A stretch of DNA of 5,379 nt. Source: Roseovarius sp. (GTDB lineage Bacteria; Pseudomonadota; Alphaproteobacteria; Rhodobacterales; Rhodobacteraceae). Below the pieces are notes generated by a model. It was given only the letters and a program-made list of their open reading frames with translations, ran no database searches and had not been told where the DNA came from. Made by a program: the position numbers and the translations under genes. The stretch's first letter is position 1, and the number at the start of each line of letters is the position of its first letter. This document shows, piece after piece, positions 1 to 4,949 of this stretch. The stretch covers positions 1 to 5,379 of the forward strand of contig SLDH01000306.1 in the NCBI GenBank assembly GCA_007125415.1. Direction: 5' to 3'.

Positions 1-1248
1 CGTGAAATCCTTGTTTTCCATGGCCGCCGCGCGCGCATCAACCAACATCCGCTCGAAAACCGAGAGATCATGATCAGGTGCCGCCACCCAGCCCGGCAGA
101 TCATCCCCTATCAGGCCCAGAAACTGCAGGCTGTGGCGCAAGCGCGTGCTGTCACCCGCAAGGTAAAGCTGGTGCAGCGCGCTGATGGCCAAAGGCGTGT
201 TCAGATCATCCGCCAGCGCGGCACCCACCTCATCGCACGGAACGCCATGGCCATGCCCTTCTGCCGCCTTGGCATACCATTTTCGCAGGGTCCTTTCCGC
301 CTCTCGCGCCTTCTCTGCCGTCCAGTCCATCGGCTTGCGGTAATGCGTGGAGAGGAACACAAAGCGGATCACCTCGCCCGGCACGCCCTGATCCAGCAGA
401 TCGCGCACCGTGAAGAAATTGCCCAAACTCTTGGACATCTTCCTGCCCTCGACCTGCAGCATCTCGTTATGCATCCAGACCTGCGCGAATTTGCCGTGCG
501 GATGCGCGCAGCAGCTCTGGGCGATCTCGTTCTCGTGATGCGGAAACATCAGATCATTGCCGCCGCCATGAATGTCGAAGCTCTCGCCCAGCAAGTCATG
601 GCTCATGGCCGAGCATTCGATATGCCAGCCCGGCCGCCCGCGCCCCCAGGGGCTCTCCCATCCCGGCAGATCGGGCGTCGATGGTTTCCAGAGCACGAAA
701 TCCATGGGGTTGCGCTTGTAAGGCGCCACCTCGACCCGCGCGCCCGCGATCATGTCTTCCACACTGCGGCCCGAGAGGCGGCCATAGCCCGCATAGCTTT
801 CCACCGCAAAGAGCACATGACCCTCCGCCTCATAGGCATGGCCCTCGGCGACGAGCCGTTCGATCATCGCGATCATCTGCGCGATGTATTGCGTGGCGCG
901 CGGCATGTGATCGGGCTTGAGCGCACCAAGGGCGCCCATATCCTGAAGAAACCACTCTGTCGTCTCTTCGGTGATCTCGGAAATCGGCCGCCCCGTCTCC
1001 GCGGCGCGCGCGTTGATCTTGTCATCCACATCGGTGAAGTTGCGCGCATAGGTGACATGCCCCGCCCCGTAAACATGCCGCAAAAGTCGATAAAGCACAT
1101 CGAACACCACCACGGGCCGCGCATTGCCCAGATGCGCACGATCGTAAACGGTAGGCCCGCAGACATACATGCGCACGTTCTGCTGATCGAACGGGCTGAA
1201 CACCTCCTTGCGGCGGGTCAGGGTGTTGTGCAGCTTGATTTCAGTCAT
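1..1248 (-). CDS. cysS: Cysteinyl-tRNA synthetase, C-terminus cut by window edge
   Basis: Class I aminoacyl-tRNA synthetase that activates cysteine with ATP and charges tRNA-Cys in the cytoplasm. My own reading of the minus strand gives 416 uninterrupted codons from ATG 1248 to the window edge. The usual length is roughly 460-490 residues, so the end of the C-terminal tRNA-binding region lies outside. The N-terminus [13 protein letters not shown] is typical. The first signature is VCGPTVYD with C30, followed by the HIGH-type motif HLGN at 39-42. Zinc ligands expected for the family are present: C30, C212 in WHIECSAM, H237 and E241 in HHENE. KMSKS is at 270-274 (nt 427-441). A DALR-like helical domain begins near [15 protein letters not shown]. 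The start is supported by GAGGG at 1253-1257. It is monocistronic as far as visible, with its own upstream spacer, which holds a possible Cys-codon leader peptide. Identity is very secure. Confidence 0.97.
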   Translation of the reverse strand, partial: MTEIKLHNTLTRRKEVFSPFDQQNVRMYVCGPTVYDRAHLGNARPVVVFDVLYRLLRHVYGAGHVTYARNFTDVDDKINARAAETGRPISEITEETTEWFLQDMGALGALKPDHMPRATQYIAQMIAMIERLVAEGHAYEAEGHVLFAVESYAGYGRLSGRSVEDMIAGARVEVAPYKRNPMDFVLWKPSTPDLPGWESPWGRGRPGWHIECSAMSHDLLGESFDIHGGGNDLMFPHHENEIAQSCCAHPHGKFAQVWMHNEMLQVEGRKMSKSLGNFFTVRDLLDQGVPGEVIRFVFLSTHYRKPMDWTAEKAREAERTLRKWYAKAAEGHGHGVPCDEVGAALADDLNTPLAISALHQLYLAGDSTRLRHSLQFLGLIGDDLPGWVAAPDHDLSVFERMLVDARAAAMENKDFT

Positions 1249-1252
1249 GAAG

Positions 1253-1257
1253 CCCTC
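1253..1257 (-). promoter_or_regulatory. Ribosome binding site of cysS
   Basis: GAGGG lies about 4-5 nt upstream of the cysS ATG at 1248 and fixes that start. The same bases can pair with an upstream AAGCCC (1282-1287), which would hide the site. See the leader RNA entry. Confidence 0.7.
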
Positions 1258-1337
1258 GTCTGGCGCGCAGTATCCCGCGGCGGGCTTGGCAACTTGAGTT
1301 CCTGCAGGAAATAGGTGACCGGCCCGCCCGAGATAAC

Positions 1338-1379
1338 TCAGCAGGTAATGCAGCAGGTGATGGTTGCAAACACGGTCAT
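1338..1379 (-). CDS. Candidate Cys-rich leader peptide upstream of cysS
   Basis: A 13-codon [16 protein letters not shown], followed by TGA. Cys codons (all TGC) are at positions 9, 10 and 13, the last being adjacent to the stop. The ORF lies 89 nt upstream of the start of cysS, on the same strand. A peptide rich in the amino acid that a downstream synthetase charges is the classic layout of an attenuation leader, such as trpL, hisL or pheS leaders. Start possibilities: AAGG, 8 nt before the ATG, could serve as a ribosome binding site. Alternatively the transcript may begin at or one base before the ATG (leaderless), given the candidate -10 box at 1387-1392. Leaderless trpL in Sinorhizobium is a precedent known to me. 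It is also Thr-rich (T2, T6, T8, T12), and the Cys codons sit in a 12-bp tandem repeat, so chance remains possible. Translation is not shown. Confidence 0.4.
   Translation of the reverse strand: MTVFATITCCITC
1339..1362 (-). repeat. Tandem 12-bp repeat inside the leader ORF
   Basis: Two adjacent 12-bp units, CATCACCTGCTG and CATTACCTGCTG on the minus strand, differ at one base. In the leader ORF frame they encode I-T-C-C and I-T-C-stop. The single difference is synonymous (ATC versus ATT). The duplication is what supplies the clustered Cys codons. Confidence 0.75.
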
Positions 1380-1386
1380 GCCACAA

Positions 1387-1415
1387 GCCTTAGGCGCAGC
1401 GCGCGCCGGGGTCAA
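1387..1415 (-). promoter_or_regulatory. Candidate sigma-70 type promoter for cysS and its leader
   Basis: TTGACC at 1410-1415 (preceded by GC, giving the CTTGAC common in alphaproteobacterial -35 boxes) is separated by 17 bp from TAAGGC at 1387-1392. The -35 box is good and the -10 box is weak. The predicted start of transcription is about 1379-1381, essentially at the ATG of the short leader ORF. TAAGG could instead be part of that ORF's ribosome binding site if transcription begins farther upstream. The box is in the right place, downstream of the gmaS hairpin and upstream of cysS. Confidence 0.4.
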
Positions 1416-1432
1416 GCATGCTCTTTCAGGGC

Positions 1433-1473
1433 CAGCGCGCATGACGCGGCCTGATTGCCCGTCATGCGCGCTG
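1433..1473 (-). terminator. Strong hairpin after gmaS, possible terminator without U-tract
   Basis: A perfect 14-bp inverted repeat, CAGCGCGCATGACG at 1433-1446 and CGTCATGCGCGCTG at 1460-1473. The stem continues past a one-base bulge (1447) with GGC/GCC (1448-1450 with 1457-1459), leaving a six-base loop. It lies 24 nt past the gmaS stop and before the candidate cysS promoter, where a terminator for the gmaS operon would be expected. The RNA after the stem on the gmaS strand begins GCCCUGAAAGAG and has no run of U, and neither does the other strand. It is therefore not a canonical intrinsic terminator. It could act as a 3'-end stabiliser, a Rho-associated end or a protein-binding palindrome. 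Confidence 0.45.
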
Positions 1474-1496
1474 TGGCACGCTTGCCGAAAGGCCGC

Positions 1497-2831
1497 TCAG
1501 ATATCGAGCGTATTGTCCTTTTCCCACTGGCTGAAATGGCGCATGTAGCGGCTCCATTCCTCATGTTTCATCTTGAGGAAGGCCCTGGAGAACTCGTCGC
1601 CCATCATCTTCTTCAGTTCCTTGTCCTTGTCATAGAAGCGCAAGGCATCGAGCAGGTTGAGCGGCAGGCGCGGCGCGCCGCGCACCTTGTGGCCTTCGGC
1701 ATACATGTCGATATCATAGCGCTTGCCCGGATCGGCCTTCGAGCGCATCCCAGATAGCCCCGCCGCGATGATCACCGCCTGCAGCAGGTAGGGGTTCACG
1801 GCCCCATCGGGCAGGCGCAACTCGAACCGCCCCGGCCCCGGCACGCGCACCATATGGGTGCGGTTGTTGCCCGACCAGGTGACCGTATTGGGGGCCCAGG
1901 TGGCGCCCGAGGTGGTGCGCGGCGCGTTGACCCGCTTGTAGCTGTTGACCGTGGGATTGGTGATCGCCGAAAGCGCGCTGGCGTGCTTCATGATCCCGCC
2001 AAGAAAATGCGCGCCCTCGTCGCTGAGCCCAAGCTCGGCGGAGGGGCTGCCATTGCTGGCCTCGGTGGCGAAGAGATTGCGCCTGGCCGCCTCGCCCGGC
2101 GCATCCCAGACCGAAATATGCGCATGACAGCCATTCCCGGTGAGCCCCTCGACGGGTTTGGGCATGAACGTGGCGCGGAAGCCGTGCTTTTCAGCCACGG
2201 ATTTCGTCATGAACTTGAAGAAGCTGTGCTTGTCGGCGGTGCGCAGCGCATCATCGAATTCCCAGTTCATCTCGAACTGGCCATTGGCATCTTCATGGTC
2301 GTTCTGATAGGGGCCCCAGCCCATATCGAGCATGTAATCGCAGATCTCGCGCACCACATCATAGCGGCGCATCACCGCCTGCTGATCATAGCAGGGCTTT
2401 TCGGCGGTGTCGTATTCGTCCGACAGGGCCGATCCGTCAGGGGTGAGCAGGAAATACTCCACCTCCACGCCGGTCTTGACATGCATGCCCTCCCCGGCGG
2501 CCTCGGCGATGAGCCGGCGCAACACGTTGCGCGGGGCCTGCGCCACGTCCTCTCCCTCCATCACCGGGTTGGCCGCAACCCAGGCCACTTCGGGCTTCCA
2601 GGGCAACTGGATCACCGACGAAGGATCGGGCACGGCCAGCATGTCGGGATGCGCGGGCGTCATGTCGAGCCATGTGGCAAACCCCGCAAAGCCCGCGCCA
2701 TCTTCCTGCATGTCGGAAATGGCCTGCGCGGGCACCAGCTTGGCCCGTTGCCCCCCGAAAAGATCGGTGAAGGAAATCATGAAATACTTGACGCCGTTTT
2801 CCGCAGCATAAGCGGCCAGATCAGTTGTCAT
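1497..2831 (-). CDS. gmaS: Gamma-glutamylmethylamide synthetase (glutamine synthetase family)
   Basis: ATP-dependent ligase of the glutamine synthetase superfamily. In this context it probably joins methylamine to the gamma-carboxyl of glutamate, the first step of the N-methylglutamate pathway. It is 444 residues long from ATG 2831. An in-frame ATG at 2879 would add 16 residues of spacer-like sequence. I prefer 2831 because AGGA (2838-2841) sits 6 nt upstream and the protein then starts MTTDLAAYAAENG. Active-site features: GVEVEYF with E123 and E125 (metal/glutamate), DHEDANGQFEMNW with E180 and E187, the loop GNGCHAHIS at 232-240, NPTVNSYKR at 292-300, and RFELRLPDGAVNP from 335. It follows mgsC by 63 nt in the same operon. 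Such proteins are often annotated 'type III glutamate-ammonia ligase' or GlnT, and sequence alone does not separate methylamine from ammonia as substrate. The context next to mgsABC-like genes favours GmaS. Confidence 0.85.
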   Translation of the reverse strand: MTTDLAAYAAENGVKYFMISFTDLFGGQRAKLVPAQAISDMQEDGAGFAGFATWLDMTPAHPDMLAVPDPSSVIQLPWKPEVAWVAANPVMEGEDVAQAPRNVLRRLIAEAAGEGMHVKTGVEVEYFLLTPDGSALSDEYDTAEKPCYDQQAVMRRYDVVREICDYMLDMGWGPYQNDHEDANGQFEMNWEFDDALRTADKHSFFKFMTKSVAEKHGFRATFMPKPVEGLTGNGCHAHISVWDAPGEAARRNLFATEASNGSPSAELGLSDEGAHFLGGIMKHASALSAITNPTVNSYKRVNAPRTTSGATWAPNTVTWSGNNRTHMVRVPGPGRFELRLPDGAVNPYLLQAVIIAAGLSGMRSKADPGKRYDIDMYAEGHKVRGAPRLPLNLLDALRFYDKDKELKKMMGDEFSRAFLKMKHEEWSRYMRHFSQWEKDNTLDI

Positions 2832-2837
2832 CCGTGG

Positions 2838-2841
2838 TCCT
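2838..2841 (-). promoter_or_regulatory. Ribosome binding site deciding the gmaS start
   Basis: AGGA, within GGAAAGGA on the minus strand, lies 6 nt before ATG 2831. The alternative upstream ATG at 2879 has no comparable purine stretch at the right distance, so this site decides the shorter 444-residue product. Confidence 0.65.
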
Positions 2842-2862
2842 TTCCCTGTTGTCGTGTCGTCA

Positions 2863-2883
2863 GGGGGTGGTTGCCCCACCTCC
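2863..2883 (-). repeat. Small hairpin in the mgsC-gmaS spacer
   Basis: GGTGG (2866-2870) and CCACC (2876-2880) form a 5-bp stem with a 5-base loop. The stem extends past one mismatch by two more pairs (2863-2864 with 2882-2883). It lies just after the mgsC stop in the 63-nt spacer. It may be an mRNA processing or stability element, or nothing. The stem is short and there is no U-run. Confidence 0.25.
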
Positions 2884-2894
2884 CCGCATGGTTT

Positions 2895-4241
2895 TCAGTA
2901 TCCGGTCCCCGGCTTGCCCGGATACCAGTCAGTGCCCGCCAAGGGTATCTGCGCCATCGCCGCCGCTTCAAGCGTCAATGCGCAGAGATCCTCGGGTTCC
3001 AGATTGTGCACATGGCTCTTGCCGCAGGCACGGGCGAGCGTTTGCGCCTCGAGCGTCATGACCTTGAGGTAATTGCGCAGCCGCCGCCCCGCCTCCACCG
3101 GGTCAAGCCGCGCCGCAAGCGCCGGATCCTGCGTGGAGATACCCGCCGGGTCGCGCCCCTCATGCCAGTCGTCATAGGCGCCGGCGGTGGTGCCGAGCGC
3201 GTTGTATTCGGCCTCCCATCTGGGGTCATTGTCGCCGATGGCCACCATGGCCGCCGTGCCGATACTGGCGGCATCGGCCCCGAGTGCCAGCACCTTGGCC
3301 ACATCCGCCCCCGAGCGGATACCCCCCGAGACGATGAGTTGCACCTTGCGGTGCATCCCCAGATCCTGCAGCGCGCGCACCGCCTGACGGATGCAGGCCA
3401 GCGTCGGCTGGCCCACATGCTCGATGAAGACATCCTGCGTGGCCGCCGTGCCGCCCTGCATCCCGTCCAGCACGACCACATCCGCGCCGGCCTTCACCGC
3501 GAGCGTGGTGTCGAAATAGGGGCGCGCGCCGCCCACCTTCACATAGATGGGCTTTTCCCAGCCGGTGATCTCGCGCAATTCGAGGATCTTGATCTCCAGA
3601 TCGTCCGGGCCCGTCCAGTCAGGATGACGACAGGCGCTGCGCTGGTCGATGCCCTCGGGCAGGTTGCGCATCTGCGCCACGCGCGCATTGATCTTCTGGC
3701 CCAGCAACATGCCGCCGCCCCCGGGTTTCGCGCCCTGCCCGACCACCACCTCGATCGCATCGGCGCGTCGCAGGTCATCGGGGTTCATCCCGTAGCGCGA
3801 CGGCAGGTACTGATAGACCAGCGTCCTGGAGTGCCCGCGCTCCTCTTCGGTCATGCCACCATCGCCCGTGGTGGTGGACGTTCCGGCCATGCTGGCCCCG
3901 CGCCCCAGCGCCTCCTTCGCCTGCCCGCTGAGCGCGCCGAAGCTCATCCCCGCAATGGTGATCGGAATGTCCAGCCTGATCGGCTTGCTGGCGAAACGCG
4001 TGCCCAGCACGACATCCGTATCACAGCGTTCGCGATAGCCCTCCAGAGGATAGCGGCTCATGCTCGCGCCGAGGAAAAGCAGATCGTCGAAATGCGGCAG
4101 CTTGCGCTTGGCACCGCCGCCGCGAATATCGTAGATGCCCGTCGCCGCCGCGCGGCGTATCTCGGCATTGACCTCCTGCGAAAACGTCGCCGATTGTATC
4201 GGCATCGTCCGCGGAATATCGCTTTTGTGATCGTCAGCCAT
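2895..4241 (-). CDS. mgsC: FMN-binding glutamate-synthase-like subunit, N-methylglutamate synthase MgsC
   Basis: Catalytic flavin subunit related to the central/FMN domains of glutamate synthase (GlxD type), probably making N-methylglutamate together with MgsA and MgsB. It is 448 residues from ATG 4241. An in-frame TTG at 4256 is possible, but GAGGGGG (4248-4254) lies just before the ATG and overlaps that TTG. Landmarks: MSFGALSGQAKEALGRGA at 99-116; TTTGDGGMTEEE from 123; GQGAKPGGGGMLLGQKI at 168-184; PIYVKVGGAR at 231-240; ADVVVLDGMQGGTAATQD at 253-270; and the FMN-phosphate region SGGIRSGADVAKVLALGAD at 305-323, followed by IGTAAMVAIG. The three cysteines that carry the 3Fe-4S cluster in glutamate synthase (C-x5-C-x4-C before PVG) align by eye to A353, W359 and D364, so the cluster seems absent. 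The gene is 11 nt downstream of mgsB. It could instead be a plain glutamate-synthase paralogue, but the cluster favours MgsC. Confidence 0.85.
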   Translation of the reverse strand: MADDHKSDIPRTMPIQSATFSQEVNAEIRRAAATGIYDIRGGGAKRKLPHFDDLLFLGASMSRYPLEGYRERCDTDVVLGTRFASKPIRLDIPITIAGMSFGALSGQAKEALGRGASMAGTSTTTGDGGMTEEERGHSRTLVYQYLPSRYGMNPDDLRRADAIEVVVGQGAKPGGGGMLLGQKINARVAQMRNLPEGIDQRSACRHPDWTGPDDLEIKILELREITGWEKPIYVKVGGARPYFDTTLAVKAGADVVVLDGMQGGTAATQDVFIEHVGQPTLACIRQAVRALQDLGMHRKVQLIVSGGIRSGADVAKVLALGADAASIGTAAMVAIGDNDPRWEAEYNALGTTAGAYDDWHEGRDPAGISTQDPALAARLDPVEAGRRLRNYLKVMTLEAQTLARACGKSHVHNLEPEDLCALTLEAAAMAQIPLAGTDWYPGKPGTGY

Positions 4242-4247
4242 GCGACA

Positions 4248-4254
4248 CCCCCTC
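4248..4254 (-). promoter_or_regulatory. Ribosome binding site of mgsC overlapping the mgsB stop codon
   Basis: GAGGGGG shares its GA with the TGA stop of mgsB and lies 6 nt before ATG 4241. This fixes the mgsC start at the ATG rather than the upstream TTG (4256) and suggests translational coupling between the two subunits. Confidence 0.7.
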
Positions 4255-4948
4255 AATATGCGTTATCAATGTTGAAATGGTACAATTCCCGCGCCGACCC
4301 GTAGCGCCGGAATTCGGCCGGATCAGCCTCTATCCCGGCCCGCTCCAGCAGATCCTTCAGGATCTCGAGGTGCTCGGGGCGCATCTCCTTCTCGATGCAA
4401 TCCGCACCAAGGCTCTTCACCTTTCCGCGCACGAAAAGCCGCGCCTCGTAGATCGAATCGCCCAGCGCCTCGCCCGCATCCCCGCAGACGACAAGATTGC
4501 CCGATTGTGCCATGAAGGCCGACATATGGCCCACATTGCCCTGCACCACGATGTCGATCCCCTTCATCGAAATGCCGCAGCGGCTGGACGCGTTACCCTT
4601 GATCACCAGCAGGCCGCCGCGCCCGGTGGCGCCCGCATACTGGCTCGCATCGCCCTCCACGATCACCGTGCCGCTCATCATGTTCTCGGCCACGCCCGGC
4701 CCCACGGAGCCATCCACATGCACCGTCGCCTGTTTGTTCATCCCCGCGCAGTAATAGCCCGTGGAGCCGCGCACCGTCACCTCGATGGGTGCATCGAGCC
4801 CTACCGCAATGGCGTGGCTGCCCTTTGGATTGACGATCTCCCAGGCGGTCTCGTTGGTCTGCGCGGCCTGTTTGGTCTGCGCGGCCTGTGCGTGCAAGGT
4901 CTTGTGCAGGGCGCGCAGGCCGTTTTCTCCCAGATCGAATCGCTGCAT
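4253..4948 (-). CDS. mgsB: GXGXG-motif beta-helix subunit, N-methylglutamate synthase MgsB
   Basis: 231-residue protein of the glutamate synthase alpha-subunit C-terminal (GXGXG) family, GlxC type. It probably forms the structural bridge between the amidotransferase (MgsA) and FMN (MgsC) subunits of a three-part synthase. The right-handed beta-helix is visible from about 55 to 176 as repeating strands with glycine turns: VTVRGSTGYYCAG, GSVGPGVAENMMSG, VIVEGDASQYAGATGRGG, LVIKGNASSRCG, IVVQGNVGHMSAFMAQSG, LVVCGDAGEALGDS and LFVRGKV. The C-terminal tail to HFNIDNAY is typical of the family. The start ATG 4948 has GGAG (4957-4960) 8 nt upstream and lies one base after the mgsA stop. Residues 21-32 are an exact two-unit duplication (QAAQTK QAAQTN) from an 18-bp tandem repeat, in the N-terminal segment before the helix. 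There is no catalytic residue of its own to identify. Confidence 0.88.
   Translation of the reverse strand: MQRFDLGENGLRALHKTLHAQAAQTKQAAQTNETAWEIVNPKGSHAIAVGLDAPIEVTVRGSTGYYCAGMNKQATVHVDGSVGPGVAENMMSGTVIVEGDASQYAGATGRGGLLVIKGNASSRCGISMKGIDIVVQGNVGHMSAFMAQSGNLVVCGDAGEALGDSIYEARLFVRGKVKSLGADCIEKEMRPEHLEILKDLLERAGIEADPAEFRRYGSARELYHFNIDNAY
4854..4889 (-). repeat. Perfect 18-bp tandem duplication inside mgsB
   Basis: Two identical 18-bp units, TTGGTCTGCGCGGCCTGT on the plus strand, sit at 4854-4871 and 4872-4889. The unit is a multiple of three, so the reading frame is kept and QAAQT(K/N) is encoded twice. Identity at every base, including third positions, points to a recent slippage duplication. 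Confidence 0.9.
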
Positions 4949-4949
4949 G

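Larger units (their letters stand above)
1249..1380 (-). promoter_or_regulatory. Candidate cysS leader RNA with alternative pairings
   Basis: This is the putative untranslated leader between the candidate start of transcription (about 1380) and cysS. By eye it contains four perfect complementary segment pairs: 1373-1378 with 1316-1321 (UGACCG/CGGUCA); 1335-1340 with 1295-1300 (UGAGUU/AACUCA, which includes the leader ORF stop codon); 1322-1328 with 1279-1285 (GGCGGGC/GCCCGCC); and 1282-1287 with 1250-1255 (AAGCCC/GGGCUU, which covers the cysS ribosome binding site). The last two share 1282-1285 and cannot form together. The second and third would form a pseudoknot, so they also compete. This layout resembles a ribosome-controlled switch acting on cysS translation. 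No U-tract terminator is seen, so translational control fits better than transcriptional termination. The pairings are short, and no energy calculation or comparative support was available. Confidence 0.35.

Noticed and set aside
70..1314. 414-codon open frame on the plus strand
   Set aside because: It is fully antisense to cysS, whose HIGH-type, zinc-ligand and KMSKS motifs are intact. The plus-strand translation resembles no family.
1249..1432. T-box or other known riboswitch controlling cysS
   Set aside because: I see no T-box sequence, specifier hairpin or intrinsic terminator, and T-boxes are typical of Gram-positive bacteria. The short Cys-codon ORF explains the region better.
1497..2831. 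Housekeeping glutamine synthetase (glnA)
   Set aside because: The general fold motifs are those of the superfamily, but the gene lies in an mgsABC-like operon with no glnB next to it, and the sequence resembles the GmaS/GlnT branch as I recall it.
2832..2879. 16-residue N-terminal extension of the gmaS product
   Set aside because: The sequence (MGQPPPDDTTTGKGPR) is spacer-like, has no ribosome binding site, and the site AGGA with ATG 2831 gives the expected family start.
4242..4256. TTG start for mgsC, five residues earlier
   Set aside because: The TTG overlaps the mgsB stop and lies inside the ribosome binding site that serves ATG 4241.
1854..4304. Very long open frame (816 codons) on the plus strand
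   Set aside because: It runs antisense across gmaS and mgsC, both clearly recognised proteins with conserved motifs. Its translation is rich in Arg, His, Gly and Ala and has no recognisable domain, which is typical of an antisense frame in G+C-rich DNA.
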